From assembly GCA_024529925.1 (NCBI GenBank), contig JAFEUB010001215.1:1099001-1163000 (forward strand): a DNA stretch of 64,000 bases. Reading direction: 5' to 3'. Within the stretch, counting starts at the first letter, position 1, and each line of letters starts with the position of its first letter. The position numbers were made by a program, and so were the translations under genes. The stretch comes from Ophthalmolycus amberensis. Its lineage: Eukaryota; Chordata; Actinopteri; Perciformes; Zoarcidae. Of the stretch, positions 60,701 through 64,000 are shown piece by piece. The notes under the pieces are model-generated. The model was not told where the DNA came from and searched no databases. It was given only the letters and a program-made list of their open reading frames with translations.

Positions 60701-61488
60701 CAATATCTCTGGGGAATATAATTATGAGACATATAAGCCGCCTCTCAGCTCCAGCATCTCAATGAGCCCCTGTTTTTTGTTGCGGGTAAAGACATGCAGG
60801 GAAGAAATTCCAACCACACCAACAAGACAAAGTCTGTGTGGGATTTTTTTTTTCTCCCCCCCCCCCCCCCTCCCCTCTACATTTGGCTTCGGTTGCGTTG
60901 TTGTCGCTTGTTTGTCTCACTTCAGTGTTTGATCCAGAGACTGCCTGGAACAATGCACCGAGACACACACACATTACCAGGACCTCTCAAGGTCCACTGC
61001 GATCTCGATCCCACACACACCGAAATAAAGATCTCCTCTTTGTTTGTTTTCTCAGATTTCTATTTCTTTCGAAGAACTGGCAGAGGTTTGCGCAAATCCA
61101 GACATACACAGCGACTGACTGGCAAGCAGCTGATTTCCCCCTCCATTCAAAACAGACACAACATAACGAGAGCGATCGCAAAAAACCCGTGTGTGTGTGG
61201 GGGGGGGGGGGTCAGAGCGACAACCCTATGCTCTGCAATGTGGCAGTCAGATTTAATCCAAGCTCTCATCATGGAGCTGATGCTGCCTTCCGATAACAGA
61301 AAACAAATAATTCATAAAACAATTCGCCATGCTGGAAAACCATCATCCGTAGAGCCAGTTCACCTCGAGAAAACCCGTGCACACATGCCCTACAACTGAA
61401 GGACAGCAGTTAAAAATACATTAAAAATAAACATAAAGCACGAGAACTCACCGACGCCGTATTTTTCATGTTCCGTAGGTATCCACAT
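498..61488 (-). CDS. dock4: dock4: 5' half of dedicator of cytokinesis 4 (24 exons, codons 1-868; continues past the left edge)
   Basis: DOCK4 is an atypical guanine-nucleotide exchange factor for Rac1, also reported to activate Rap1. It acts with ELMO at the plasma membrane in cell migration, adhesion and neurite growth (family knowledge). The 24 exons listed separately join in one frame with GT-AG introns. The protein starts MWIPTEHEKYG, then shows an SH3 core (WYRG, GIFPTSYI), DOCK N-terminal segments, a DHR-1/C2 domain from about residue 398 to 575 (NDLYITLERGEFEKGGKS, FRGSHVRFEFRHCS) and armadillo-like helices to residue 868. Human DOCK4 is about 1,966 residues, so under half is present; the DHR-2 exchange domain lies off the left edge. 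Segments such as MEHRHRKKETP and GEKKNLCSVQYRRP match my recollection of DOCK4, not DOCK3. Teleosts carry dock4a and dock4b; I cannot tell which this is. Confidence 0.96.
641..662. repeat. (CA)11 at the exon 24 acceptor
   Basis: On the transcript this is (TG)11 ending 6 nt before exon 24. Confidence 0.95.
1173..1362 (-). CDS. dock4: dock4 exon 23 (residues 760-822)
   Basis: Encodes AVFLRTFPAVYGELLKIFTV, then REVAGFVRETLGSLP and AVKLQCIAKTVESQLYTNP. The acceptor is tctccag and the donor CGG|GTAAAG. Confidence 0.96.
1363..3324 (-). other. dock4: dock4 intron 22
   Basis: AT-rich sequence with no recognisable element except the repeat-built donor at its start (3311-3324). Confidence 0.65.
3311..3324. 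repeat. (AC)7 forming the exon 22 donor
   Basis: On the transcript the first 14 nt of intron 22 are (GT)7. Confidence 0.95.
3325..3495 (-). CDS. dock4: dock4 exon 22 (residues 703-759)
   Basis: Encodes SEYIFKYIIQSRRLFSLATG and HELFMSIRFFLSQENKS, ending PVAQTQ. It is 57 whole codons, so skipping would keep the frame. The acceptor is tcctccag. The donor is ACAG followed by (GT)7, a splice site formed by the repeat itself. Confidence 0.95.
3690..3928. mobile_element. Dispersed repeat B, copy 1 (ends in AATTAGTTGTGGCCCT)
   Basis: Matches a common percomorph non-autonomous repeat: tttctctgttttatatc, then cttgggctct, then tgattgaaaaa, ending in a diverged form of the family terminus GTTGCAGCCCT. 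Probably a DNA-transposon derivative (hAT-like by my recollection; not established here). Confidence 0.65.
4526..4549. repeat. (GT)12 microsatellite
   Basis: Dinucleotide tract in intron 21, close to the exon 21 donor. Confidence 0.95.
4581..4662 (-). CDS. dock4: dock4 exon 21 (residues 675-702)
   Basis: Encodes DLIKVLKWYVDRIVDAEHQ and DHIQQVLK. The acceptor is tctccag and the donor AAG|GTGAGG. A (CA)n tract begins about 30 nt into the downstream intron. Confidence 0.96.
4663..5509 (-). other. dock4: dock4 intron 20
   Basis: 847 nt without recognisable repeats. Intron 19 (5611-5885) is short and also empty. Confidence 0.65.
5510..5610 (-). CDS. dock4: dock4 exon 20 (residues 642-674)
   Basis: Encodes VHIINLLQDSKFQHFKPVMD and TYIESHFAGALSY, very strongly conserved in DOCK3 and DOCK4. 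The acceptor is atttccag and the donor CAG|GTACAC. Confidence 0.96.
5886..5969 (-). CDS. dock4: dock4 exon 19 (residues 614-641)
   Basis: Exactly 28 codons, encoding FLQDTLDTLFGILDESSQRY and GLKVFDSL. The acceptor is ttgtccag and the donor CTG|GTAAGC. The length is a multiple of three, so skipping would keep the frame. Confidence 0.95.
6118..6215 (-). CDS. dock4: dock4 exon 18 (residues 581-613)
   Basis: Encodes DMLDLLKWRAHPERINDSL and SKLKEIDGSEIVK, the start of the helical armadillo-like region. The acceptor is ttcctcag and the donor AAA|GTAGGC, which is weaker than most here. Confidence 0.94.
6216..7367 (-). other. dock4: dock4 intron 17
   Basis: Carries a 165-codon open frame on the plus strand (6803-7300) that I judge to be chance. 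Otherwise nothing recognised. Confidence 0.65.
7368..7521 (-). CDS. dock4: dock4 exon 17 (residues 530-580, end of DHR-1)
   Basis: Encodes CEENTSLADCPRYLKLPFSK, then GTKESFWITSFLCSTKLTQN, closing DHR-1. The acceptor is gttcccag and the donor ACG|GTAAAC. Confidence 0.96.
7522..9036 (-). other. dock4: dock4 intron 16
   Basis: Unique-looking sequence with a short C run near 7950-7960. I see no repeat, RNA gene or exon in it. Confidence 0.65.
9037..9143 (-). CDS. dock4: dock4 exon 16 (residues 494-529, DHR-1)
   Basis: Encodes TKDKGEKKLFGYSFVPLMQE and GRTLPDGTHELIIHK. The acceptor is tttgacag and the donor AAG|GTAAAA. Confidence 0.96.
9869..9903. repeat. (TG)n microsatellite
   Basis: Pure 35-bp TG tract in intron 15. 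Confidence 0.95.
10580..10770. mobile_element. Dispersed repeat C-like, degenerate copy
   Basis: Contains caggttgtcccagagtttgg followed by gagcccgaatag, resembling the caggcagagcattccagagcctcggggcc block of the 39.45-kb copy and similar fish repeats. Assignment is tentative. Confidence 0.4.
11250..11412 (-). CDS. dock4: dock4 exon 15 (residues 440-493, DHR-1)
   Basis: Encodes SGEPGGDEYHSLVLYHNNSP, then IKLPIPVDMFRGSHV and RFEFRHCS, the core DHR-1 strands. The exon opens THVAAG where mammalian DOCK4, as I recall it, has DFISFG. The acceptor is ctccctcag and the donor TCCA|GTAAGT. Confidence 0.95.
11413..11970 (-). other. dock4: dock4 intron 14
   Basis: 558 nt with a purine-rich stretch next to exon 15 on the plus strand (11417-11530). 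Nothing else recognised. Confidence 0.65.
11971..12095 (-). CDS. dock4: dock4 exon 14 (residues 398-439, start of DHR-1)
   Basis: Encodes EVRNDLYITLERGEFEKGG and KSVSRNVEITVYVLD, the first strands of the C2-like DHR-1 domain, which binds phosphoinositides (PIP3 in the family) through basic loops. The acceptor is cctgcag and the donor AAG|GTAAAA. Confidence 0.96.
12096..14416 (-). other. dock4: dock4 intron 13
   Basis: Carries a TG tract at 12736-12769 and a CA tract at 12874-12898. The 13040-13070 stretch is GA-rich. No coding exon or recognisable transposon. Confidence 0.7.
12736..12769. repeat. (TG)n microsatellite
   Basis: Pure TG tract in intron 13; a CA tract (12874-12898) of opposite strand sense lies about 100 bp away and could pair with it. 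Confidence 0.95.
14417..14542 (-). CDS. dock4: dock4 exon 13 (residues 356-397)
   Basis: Encodes LAVALQLLHGDIEQLRREY, then RGVSITRKLGFSDVIMP, which leads into DHR-1. The acceptor is tttgttag and the donor CAG|GTAGGA. Confidence 0.96.
14543..19141 (-). other. dock4: dock4 intron 12
   Basis: Holds a small CpG cluster (14925-15035), CA tracts around 16480-16570 and a C17 run (18138-18154). Otherwise unique, AT-rich sequence without coding signs. Confidence 0.7.
16543..16569. repeat. (AC)n microsatellite
   Basis: Main tract of a CA-rich stretch running from about 16480 in intron 12. Confidence 0.95.
19142..19230 (-). CDS. dock4: dock4 exon 12 (residues 326-355)
   Basis: Encodes CNTESEWHQIHENIIKK and SRYNLSGSNT, a DOCK4 hallmark. 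The acceptor is tgtctcag and the donor CCG|GTAAGA. The junction with exon 11 makes codon 326 alanine; my recollection of the human residue is methionine. Confidence 0.95.
19231..20105 (-). other. dock4: dock4 introns 11 region
   Basis: 875 nt between exons 12 and 11, AT-rich, with nothing recognisable. Intron 10 (20239-20653), on the other side of exon 11, carries the (TG)13 acceptor repeat and is otherwise featureless. Confidence 0.65.
20106..20238 (-). CDS. dock4: dock4 exon 11 (residues 282-325)
   Basis: Encodes GRMGAGEKKNLCSVQYRRPF, then VVSIADLLTADSKDD and LLKVY. The donor is GC|GTAAGT. The acceptor is unusual: (TG)13 then CGCAG, with no pyrimidine tract. Confidence 0.95.
20244..20269. 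repeat. (CA)13 at the exon 11 acceptor
   Basis: On the transcript this is (TG)13 followed by CGCAG and exon 11. Confidence 0.95.
20654..20714 (-). CDS. dock4: dock4 exon 10 (residues 262-281)
   Basis: A 61-nt exon encoding DLGSSDLRKDVYIVVHIIRI. It contains no long open frame and was found by looking between exons 9 and 11 for the conserved segment. The acceptor is cctttcag and the donor ATAG|GTGGGA. The phases fit both neighbours. Confidence 0.93.
20895..20976 (-). CDS. dock4: dock4 exon 9 (residues 234-261)
   Basis: Encodes SERFFVKLNKSGLPKSPEK and ERQCTLFV. The acceptor is ttgtacag and the donor GTG|GTGAGT. A 180-nt intron follows. Confidence 0.96.
22430..22700. promoter_or_regulatory. Homeodomain-site-rich segment, candidate conserved enhancer
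   Basis: Contains gaattaattacgggcctg, then gataattaattatacaaatg, and further on ccctaattagcg, all with TAATTA/ATTA cores, in a CpG-bearing, repeat-free stretch of intron 8. The call rests on composition only. Confidence 0.25.
24265..25003 (+). mobile_element. L2-like LINE 3' end with internal tandem units and (TTGAA)n tail
   Basis: The 3' end reads tgtaaagccctctgaggcaa, then gggctatacaaaaataaa, then repeated ttgaa, the hallmark of L2-type elements in teleosts. Upstream are three diverged units starting near 24268, 24434 and 24615 (spacing 166 and 181 bp), each with a ctcacagg, a tctggacc-type and a catggccctgctgac-type segment (the last is diverged in unit 3). No reverse transcriptase remains. 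Confidence 0.7.
25783..25934 (-). CDS. dock4: dock4 exon 8 (residues 184-233)
   Basis: Encodes MEHRHRKKETPAAAS, then HHLFVHVKSLM and NLGEELEVFFHIYD. This block separates DOCK4 from DOCK3, whose equivalent region differs as I recall it. The acceptor is tctgcag and the donor CAG|GTACGA. Confidence 0.96.
27019..27049. repeat. (CA)n microsatellite
   Basis: CA tract in intron 7, with shorter interrupted CA to its left from 27003. Confidence 0.95.
27399..27779. mobile_element. Palindromic MITE-like element, full-length but degenerate
   Basis: Ends are inverted repeats: left aaaagaataggtcaacattt, right (reverse complement) aaaagaatagttcaatgttt. Inner segments are mirrored too: tttagcataaagactgg on the left arm pairs with a degenerate match on the right (aatctttatgctaa). 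I recognise this as a widespread percomorph repeat with long inverted arms; it is non-autonomous and its superfamily is not decided here. Confidence 0.8.
28780..29190. promoter_or_regulatory. CpG-dense intronic segment in intron 7, candidate CpG island
   Basis: About 30 CpG sites in roughly 400 bp by eye, within an otherwise AT-rich intron. Its open frame of 92 codons shows no family resemblance. It may be an intragenic promoter or enhancer, or an unmethylated relic. Confidence 0.35.
31090..31174 (-). CDS. dock4: dock4 exon 7 (residues 155-183)
   Basis: Encodes QLGLDLVPRREFSMVDPDE and ISVTELYRL. The acceptor is tgttacag and the donor CTG|GTGAGT. Ends on a codon boundary. Confidence 0.96.
31175..32671 (-). 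other. dock4: dock4 intron 6
   Basis: Contains a C17 run at 31387-31403, a long pyrimidine-rich stretch (31404-31525) and a purine-rich stretch (31690-31990). No coding signal. Confidence 0.7.
32672..32820 (-). CDS. dock4: dock4 exon 6 (residues 106-154)
   Basis: Encodes the segments DLFHRLWHVMNEILDLRRQ and HITARLDWGN, typical of the DOCK-A/B N-terminal region. The acceptor is tctgcag and the donor GA|GTGAGT. The 149-nt length keeps the frame with exon 7 (GA plus G gives E). Confidence 0.96.
32821..33378 (-). other. dock4: dock4 intron 5
   Basis: In the transcript, the donor GTAAGAATCT is followed at once by C15 (33354-33368) and a CA tract (33337-33353). The rest shows nothing recognisable. 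Confidence 0.7.
33354..33368. repeat. G15 run downstream of exon 5 (C15 in the transcript)
   Basis: Begins 11 nt into intron 5 and is followed by a CA tract on the transcript strand. Confidence 0.95.
33379..33475 (-). CDS. dock4: dock4 exon 5 (residues 73-105)
   Basis: Encodes QFETVIPVEDSVITEM followed by the RDWGAMWKQLYV segment, the start of the DOCK N-terminal helical region, which with the SH3 contacts ELMO in family members. The acceptor is tttgtag and the donor GTG|GTAAGA. In the transcript the exon lies between two long C runs. Confidence 0.95.
33534..33547. repeat. G14 run inside the 87-nt intron 4 (C14 in the transcript)
   Basis: Lies 16 nt after the exon 4 donor within the shortest intron of the window. 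Confidence 0.95.
33563..33618 (-). CDS. dock4: dock4 exon 4 (residues 55-72, end of SH3)
   Basis: Encodes GIFPTSYIHLKNAHVKNK, the closing SH3 strand with the conserved P and Y of the ligand groove. The acceptor is ctcaaag and the donor GG|GTAAGT. Only 87 nt of intron separate it from exon 5. Confidence 0.95.
33619..34749 (-). other. dock4: dock4 intron 3
   Basis: Contains the longest CA tract of the window (33942-33992) and another at 34708-34730 near the exon 3 donor. Otherwise unremarkable. Confidence 0.7.
33942..33992. repeat. (CA)25 microsatellite
   Basis: Longest uninterrupted CA tract of the window, intron 3. Confidence 0.95.
34750..34790 (-). CDS. dock4: dock4 exon 3 (residues 41-54, SH3)
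   Basis: A 41-nt microexon-sized exon encoding GWYRGFILKNPNFK, which carries the SH3 ligand-groove tryptophan. The acceptor is ccgcag and the donor AAG|GTGAGC. A (TG)n tract begins about 20 nt into the downstream intron. Confidence 0.95.
34791..37030 (-). other. dock4: dock4 intron 2
   Basis: Mostly unique sequence. Around 36290-36360 there is a low-complexity run of ctgactgg/ctggctg words. Nothing coding was seen. Confidence 0.7.
37031..37114 (-). CDS. dock4: dock4 exon 2 (residues 13-40, SH3)
   Basis: Encodes the first SH3 strands: VLASFRG, then LPLEIGDTVQLLEKCE. The acceptor is tctcttgcag and the donor G|GTACAG. The phase (1 nt carried in, 1 nt carried out) fits exons 1 and 3 exactly. 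It is separated from exon 1 by the 24.3-kb intron. Confidence 0.96.
38145..38188. repeat. (CA)22 microsatellite
   Basis: Pure CA tract in intron 1, preceded by interrupted CA-rich DNA. Confidence 0.95.
39451..39870. mobile_element. Dispersed repeat C, copy 1 (GAATGA-bordered)
   Basis: Begins with tandem gaatgaat, then gatttatttgtagagcgctt, an A-rich aataaaata tract, and aacaggtgggttttgatctg, then gcattccagagcctcggggc. I know this arrangement as a repeated teleost sequence resembling an inverted LINE-derived tail; the family is not established. Confidence 0.6.
40150..40281. mobile_element. Dispersed repeat B, copy 2 (3' part)
   Basis: Contains taaatggttgattattaaaa and then ataatgaaaataatcc, ending tttgcagccct, the terminal part of the family seen at 3690-3928. 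Confidence 0.65.
40330..40610. promoter_or_regulatory. CpG-dense intronic segment, candidate regulatory element
   Basis: By eye this 280-bp stretch of intron 1 carries far more CpG than its surroundings (gcgttt, ctcgatgcgcttccgcctcg, gcgagcgctttctgcgg). It directly follows a transposon end. No promoter motif is decisive. Confidence 0.35.
43304..43392. repeat. G13 run followed by long (GA)n tract
   Basis: An homopurine stretch of almost 90 bp in intron 1, a potential triplex-forming sequence. It lies in a wider purine-rich region to about 43615. Confidence 0.95.
43940..43979. repeat. (CA)n microsatellite
   Basis: Pure CA tract in intron 1. Confidence 0.95.
47190..47223. repeat. (TG)n microsatellite
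   Basis: Pure TG tract in intron 1. Confidence 0.95.
47914..47937. repeat. G24 homopolymer
   Basis: The longest G run of the window, preceded by GGA. It can in principle form a G-quadruplex on the plus strand. The exact length is prone to sequencing error. Confidence 0.85.
48092..48134. repeat. (GT)n microsatellite
   Basis: Pure GT tract of about 43 bp in intron 1. Confidence 0.95.
48869..49008. repeat. (TG)n plus (GA)n compound repeat
   Basis: TG tract at 48869-48901 and GA tract at 48975-49008, 73 bp apart. They create a long spurious open frame on the plus strand. Confidence 0.9.
50038..50290. mobile_element. Dispersed repeat B, copy 3 (5' part)
   Basis: Contains gatcgacagaaagcaaattg, tctgccaaaattacc, ccagttccagcatc and ttggttagacaaaacagcac, the 5' and middle segments of the same family. 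It overlaps copy 1 across the tctttgtt/tatatc segment. Confidence 0.65.
51166..51207. repeat. (GA)n microsatellite
   Basis: Nearly pure GA tract with a few GC interruptions in intron 1. Confidence 0.9.
52575..52825. mobile_element. Degenerate copy of the palindromic MITE family
   Basis: Shares with the 27.4-kb copy the inner arm ggttagcttagcttagca followed by gaagactggaaac, and ends gatgaactatttca. The right arm is largely lost. Confidence 0.7.
53508..53526. repeat. C19 homopolymer
   Basis: C run in intron 1. Other runs of similar size are C17 at 18138-18154, C17 at 31387-31403 and G16 at 51630-51645. Confidence 0.9.
53796..53828. repeat. (AGG)n trinucleotide repeat
   Basis: About ten gag/gga triplets in intron 1 inside a purine-rich stretch. 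Confidence 0.9.
60670..60700. repeat. (CA)n microsatellite
   Basis: Pure CA tract near the 5' end of intron 1. Confidence 0.95.
61452..61488 (-). CDS. dock4: dock4 exon 1, coding part (residues 1-12)
   Basis: This exon encodes MWIPTEHEKYGV plus one base, then donor G|GTGAGT. The start is chosen because this N-terminus is the one conserved in DOCK4. The start context has A at -3 but T at +4. The reading frame upstream has no stop for over 100 nt, so only conservation fixes this ATG. It opens the SH3 domain. Confidence 0.95.
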
Positions 61489-61507
61489 GTTTACGGTCTC
61501 GGCACAT
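61466..61507 (-). other. Upstream ORF of 13 codons overlapping the dock4 start codon
   Basis: An ATG 19 nt upstream of the dock4 ATG, in another frame, reads 13 codons and stops at TGA inside codons 7-8 of dock4. Its context is weak (T at -3, T at +4), so leaky scanning would be expected. It matters only if transcription starts upstream of 61507. Confidence 0.6.
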
Positions 61508-61770
61508 TTAAGTGAGCGGTCGGAATCGCGGGGAAATGCAGGTTTTTGGTGCTGTGTAACGCATTCTACTGGCGTGCTCTCCTCCGGTCTGTAGTAGGAG
61601 GCATTGTTTAGGTTACAGAGGGAGAGAGAGAGCGCTGCTGCTGCTGCTGCCGCCGCCGCTCGTAGTGGTACGGAGACGTGCTGCCTTCTAGTGCTGTCGG
61701 AAATGTGAGGATTGCGAGGTCAGCGGCACGCGAAGGGCCCCGGCGAAATGAGATTGTCTCGTCATTCAAC
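61489..61770 (-). promoter_or_regulatory. dock4: Probable dock4 5' leader and CpG-rich core promoter
   Basis: Directly upstream of the start codon the sequence becomes CpG-rich compared with the flanking AT-rich DNA. It holds a GA tract (61619-61632) and, on the gene strand, a CGG then CAG trinucleotide stretch (61634-61655). No TATA box at a fixed distance is evident. The transcription start and any non-coding first exon cannot be placed from sequence alone. Confidence 0.55.
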
Positions 61771-62066
61771 AGCTTCGTGACATAAAAAGCATGAGTTCCG
61801 TTTAAATTGACGTGTGTCAATATTTTTGTTCTTCATTTCACCATCAACGTTTAGCTCCGAGTTGTTTCGTTACACAAGCAATTTGAAGTTGCAATGTGAA
61901 ATTAAGACTTTAGAAAATATTGGATTTACTAGGACGAGGTGATGCTTTTTCTTGCAGACATGTTTGCACCATTAGCTTTTCTGTAGCCTGTAAGTTTTCA
62001 TTTGTGCTAGTGGTTTACTATTCCCACACATTAAGCTGGGCTAAGCATTAACGTTAGTGCATAGTG

Positions 62067-62124
<58 letters not shown>

Positions 62125-62250
62125 GAATATATGTATATATATGAATATATGTATATATATATATATATATGAATATATGTATATATATATATATATATGA
62201 ATATATGTATATATATATATATATGAATATATGTATATATATATATATGA

Positions 62251-62282
<32 letters not shown>

Positions 62283-62323
62283 GAATATATGTATATATAT
62301 ATATATATATATATGAATATATG

Positions 62324-62358
<35 letters not shown>

Positions 62359-62359
62359 G

Positions 62360-62390
<31 letters not shown>

Positions 62391-62403
62391 GGATATATAT
62401 ATT
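62067..62403. repeat. AT-rich satellite: (AT)n with interspersed GAATATATGT units
   Basis: About 340 bp of almost pure alternating AT/TA, broken at irregular spacing of roughly 18-34 bp by the motif gaatatatgt. The higher-order pattern suggests unit duplication as well as dinucleotide slippage. Open frames here are artefacts of the repeat. Confidence 0.95.
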
Positions 62404-62916
62404 GTTCAGTGAATTTCTTACACAATACTTAAAGCAGGCTAATTAGGCTGTACACTAACGTTAGCCATTTTTGATAGAAAAGCACGAGTTAACGTAAGCT
62501 CGTATTCTAGCATGAAACACACATGCTCTCAGTTTAAACATGCCAGCTTCCCTGACAATTTTTACAAATTAGTTTGTGCATCTTATTTTGATGATTTTCT
62601 GTTAAGATATAGGCAACAGCTTATTTTACTGACACTTTCATGATATTCCCCACAGGTATCACCAAATCCACACAGTGGGTTAAATAATTGCTATAAAACA
62701 AGTTATACAATGATGACAACTTACATAAGTCCTCCTCATTCTGCCACGGAACTGCAACGGACTTTCATTACTGCGAATACAGAAGAAAGATGTCCCACCT
62801 GGGTTTTTATTGTTTTATATCACAACTCCTTGAGTTTGCCAGCAGCAGATGTGATTTACAAAACCGGACTTGGAAGCCCCGAGGAGTACGTGAATGCAGC
62901 GACAAACGAGAGCAAC

Positions 62917-62935
62917 GCATTCTGGGACTTGTAGT
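62917..62935 (-). promoter_or_regulatory. ZNF143/THAP11 (SBF/Staf-type) promoter motif
   Basis: The minus strand reads ACTACAAGTCCCAGAATGC, an essentially full match to the long ZNF143-type module (ACTACAAnTCCCAGAAkGC) usually found close to transcription starts. A small group of CpG sites lies next to it at 62860-62920. It may mark a distal dock4 start or the start of a neighbour on the other strand. Confidence 0.6.
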
Positions 62936-64000
62936 ATAACCCAGTGATGTCAATTTGGATATGAAGATCACATCTTATCTTTACAGTCGTGAGAGTATTT
63001 GGCGTTTTTGGCTTTTCTATGAGTAATTAGCTTATAAGAAATATGAATTCACTCTTTTCTGGGGAAGCTCTCATATTCCTCCTCTAACAATACACATAAG
63101 CACACATTCCCAGTAGACATTAGACCCCTCATTTCAAGGTATCAGTGGAGAACATGACCTTGTAACAGCGGCGAATCCCATCTTGGACCCACAGGCCTTC
63201 CGCTGGGACAACTGGCTCATGAAACATACATGAGACTGAATGAGAGGAAGCAGAAAACTGGAGGGAAAGCCCAAAATGAAAGAGTTCAACACACAGCTCT
63301 GCGTGTGCTCATATGTGCACGGTGTGGTGAGGTTGTGCATGCCTGTGTTGCAAGTGGGGGCGTGCATGTACACCCAATGTCACACATTTTTTACGAGCAG
63401 TGTCCTCACCATCTAATAAATCCATGGCACCCATACACCCCCCACCCCCAACCCTTTTTTATTTATTCCCTACTAACTCTCATCTGCTGGGGTTTTGCTG
63501 GTACAAAGGATATTTTTTGCCAAAACCCATTCTAATGCACGTTCATTTCCCATGCTGCAAATGGTGCATTAAAATGCTTTGAAGTGTCCAATGTGCCTCT
63601 CTTTTCTCTGTCTCTCATCACTTGTTCGCATGTCCACTTACCCATCCAGCTTTGTAGTTTACATGGTGAATTATGAATGCGTGTGGCATGAAAAAGCAAC
63701 CCTAAACTCACTGCTGGCTTGGTAGGTTAAAGTACAAACCATGTGCTGAGGGCTTCATGTGCCGCATGTCATCCTCCTTTTCTTCTCCGCCCTGTTTCTC
63801 TAACTGTACACAACAATACAGCATGCAAAGTAAATGCCACGGAATTCAACATTTGATTAAATATTGTATTCGCAGGAGCAGATAGAGCAGGATTCATTTT
63901 GCAGTGCGTATCCCTGTTGCAGCGCTTCATCCCCATTCGGCCTCCTTCGATAATTCTGGTTGGAGAGGTGGGGGGGTTGTGGGTAAAGGGTGGGGTGTAG

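Larger units (their letters stand above)
37115..61451 (-). other. dock4: dock4 intron 1 (24.3 kb)
   Basis: Non-coding. It holds many CA/TG and GA microsatellites, G/C homopolymers, copies of three dispersed repeats (39451-39870, 40150-40281, 50038-50290, 52575-52825) and a CpG-dense segment at 40330-40610. Long first introns of DOCK genes usually carry regulatory elements, but no specific enhancer can be proven here. I saw no coding exon on either strand. Confidence 0.85.
61771..64000. other. Upstream flank of dock4; no coding exon recognised
   Basis: Contains the AT satellite (62067-62403), the ZNF143-type motif and otherwise AT-rich sequence of low information. In human the neighbour in this position is ZNF277 in divergent orientation. 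I looked for a ZNF277-like N-terminal exon on the plus strand and did not find one. Confidence 0.5.

Noticed and set aside
498..61488. Assignment to DOCK3, DOCK1, DOCK2 or DOCK5
   Set aside because: The MEHRHRKKETP block, the NLYTNP-type end of exon 23 and the SH3 and DHR-1 segments fit DOCK4 best; DOCK3 is close but differs at exons 8 and 12, and the DOCK-A members are more distant.
62069..62432. Long Ile/Tyr open frames on both strands
   Set aside because: Pure translation of the AT satellite.
62710..62934. 74-codon open frame, considered as a first exon of the divergent neighbour (ZNF277-like)
   Set aside because: The residues do not resemble the ZNF277 N-terminus and its end runs through the ZNF143-type motif; no donor site is evident.
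1..64000. tRNA, rRNA, CRISPR arrays, operons or phage features
   Set aside because: No tRNA-like fold, spacer-repeat array or prokaryotic gene spacing was seen; short repeats are all eukaryotic microsatellites or transposon relics.

Overview
The window is vertebrate nuclear DNA, almost certainly from a teleost fish and most likely a percomorph. The grounds are small GT-AG exons spread over long introns, very many CA/TG, GA and homopolymer G/C tracts, and dispersed repeats of kinds I know from percomorph genomes. There is no prokaryotic gene organisation.

One gene dominates. Read on the minus strand from about 61.5 kb down to the left edge, 24 coding exons (2,604 nt, codons 1-868) join without a frame break into the N-terminal part of a DOCK-B family protein. 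The match is to DOCK4 rather than DOCK3. In order it encodes the SH3 domain (exons 1-4), the DOCK N-terminal helical region (about exons 5-13), the C2-like lipid-binding DHR-1 domain (exons 14-17) and the start of the armadillo-like helical region (exons 18-24). The catalytic DHR-2 domain and the proline-rich tail must lie beyond position 1. Every junction was placed by splice dinucleotide, phase and protein continuity. Which teleost co-orthologue (dock4a or dock4b) this is cannot be told.

Layout: 1-31.2 kb holds exons 24 to 7; 32.7-37.1 kb holds exons 6 to 2; 37.1-61.45 kb is the 24.3-kb first intron; 61.45-61.76 kb holds exon 1, its 5' leader and a CpG-rich probable promoter; 61.8-64 kb is upstream flank with a 340-bp AT-rich satellite and a 19-bp match to the ZNF143/THAP11 promoter motif. 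Human DOCK4 lies head-to-head with ZNF277, so this flank may carry a promoter for that neighbour, but no exon of it is visible here.

Introns hold several ancient repeats: three copies of a palindromic MITE-like element, three of a second family ending in GCAGCCCT, an L2-like LINE 3' end with internal tandem units, and two copies of a third family. The best leads are splice sites built into dinucleotide repeats (exons 11, 22 and 24), a short uORF overlapping the start codon, the ZNF143-type motif, and CpG-dense intronic islands. I found no sign of a new biological system; the rest reads as an ordinary fish gene.
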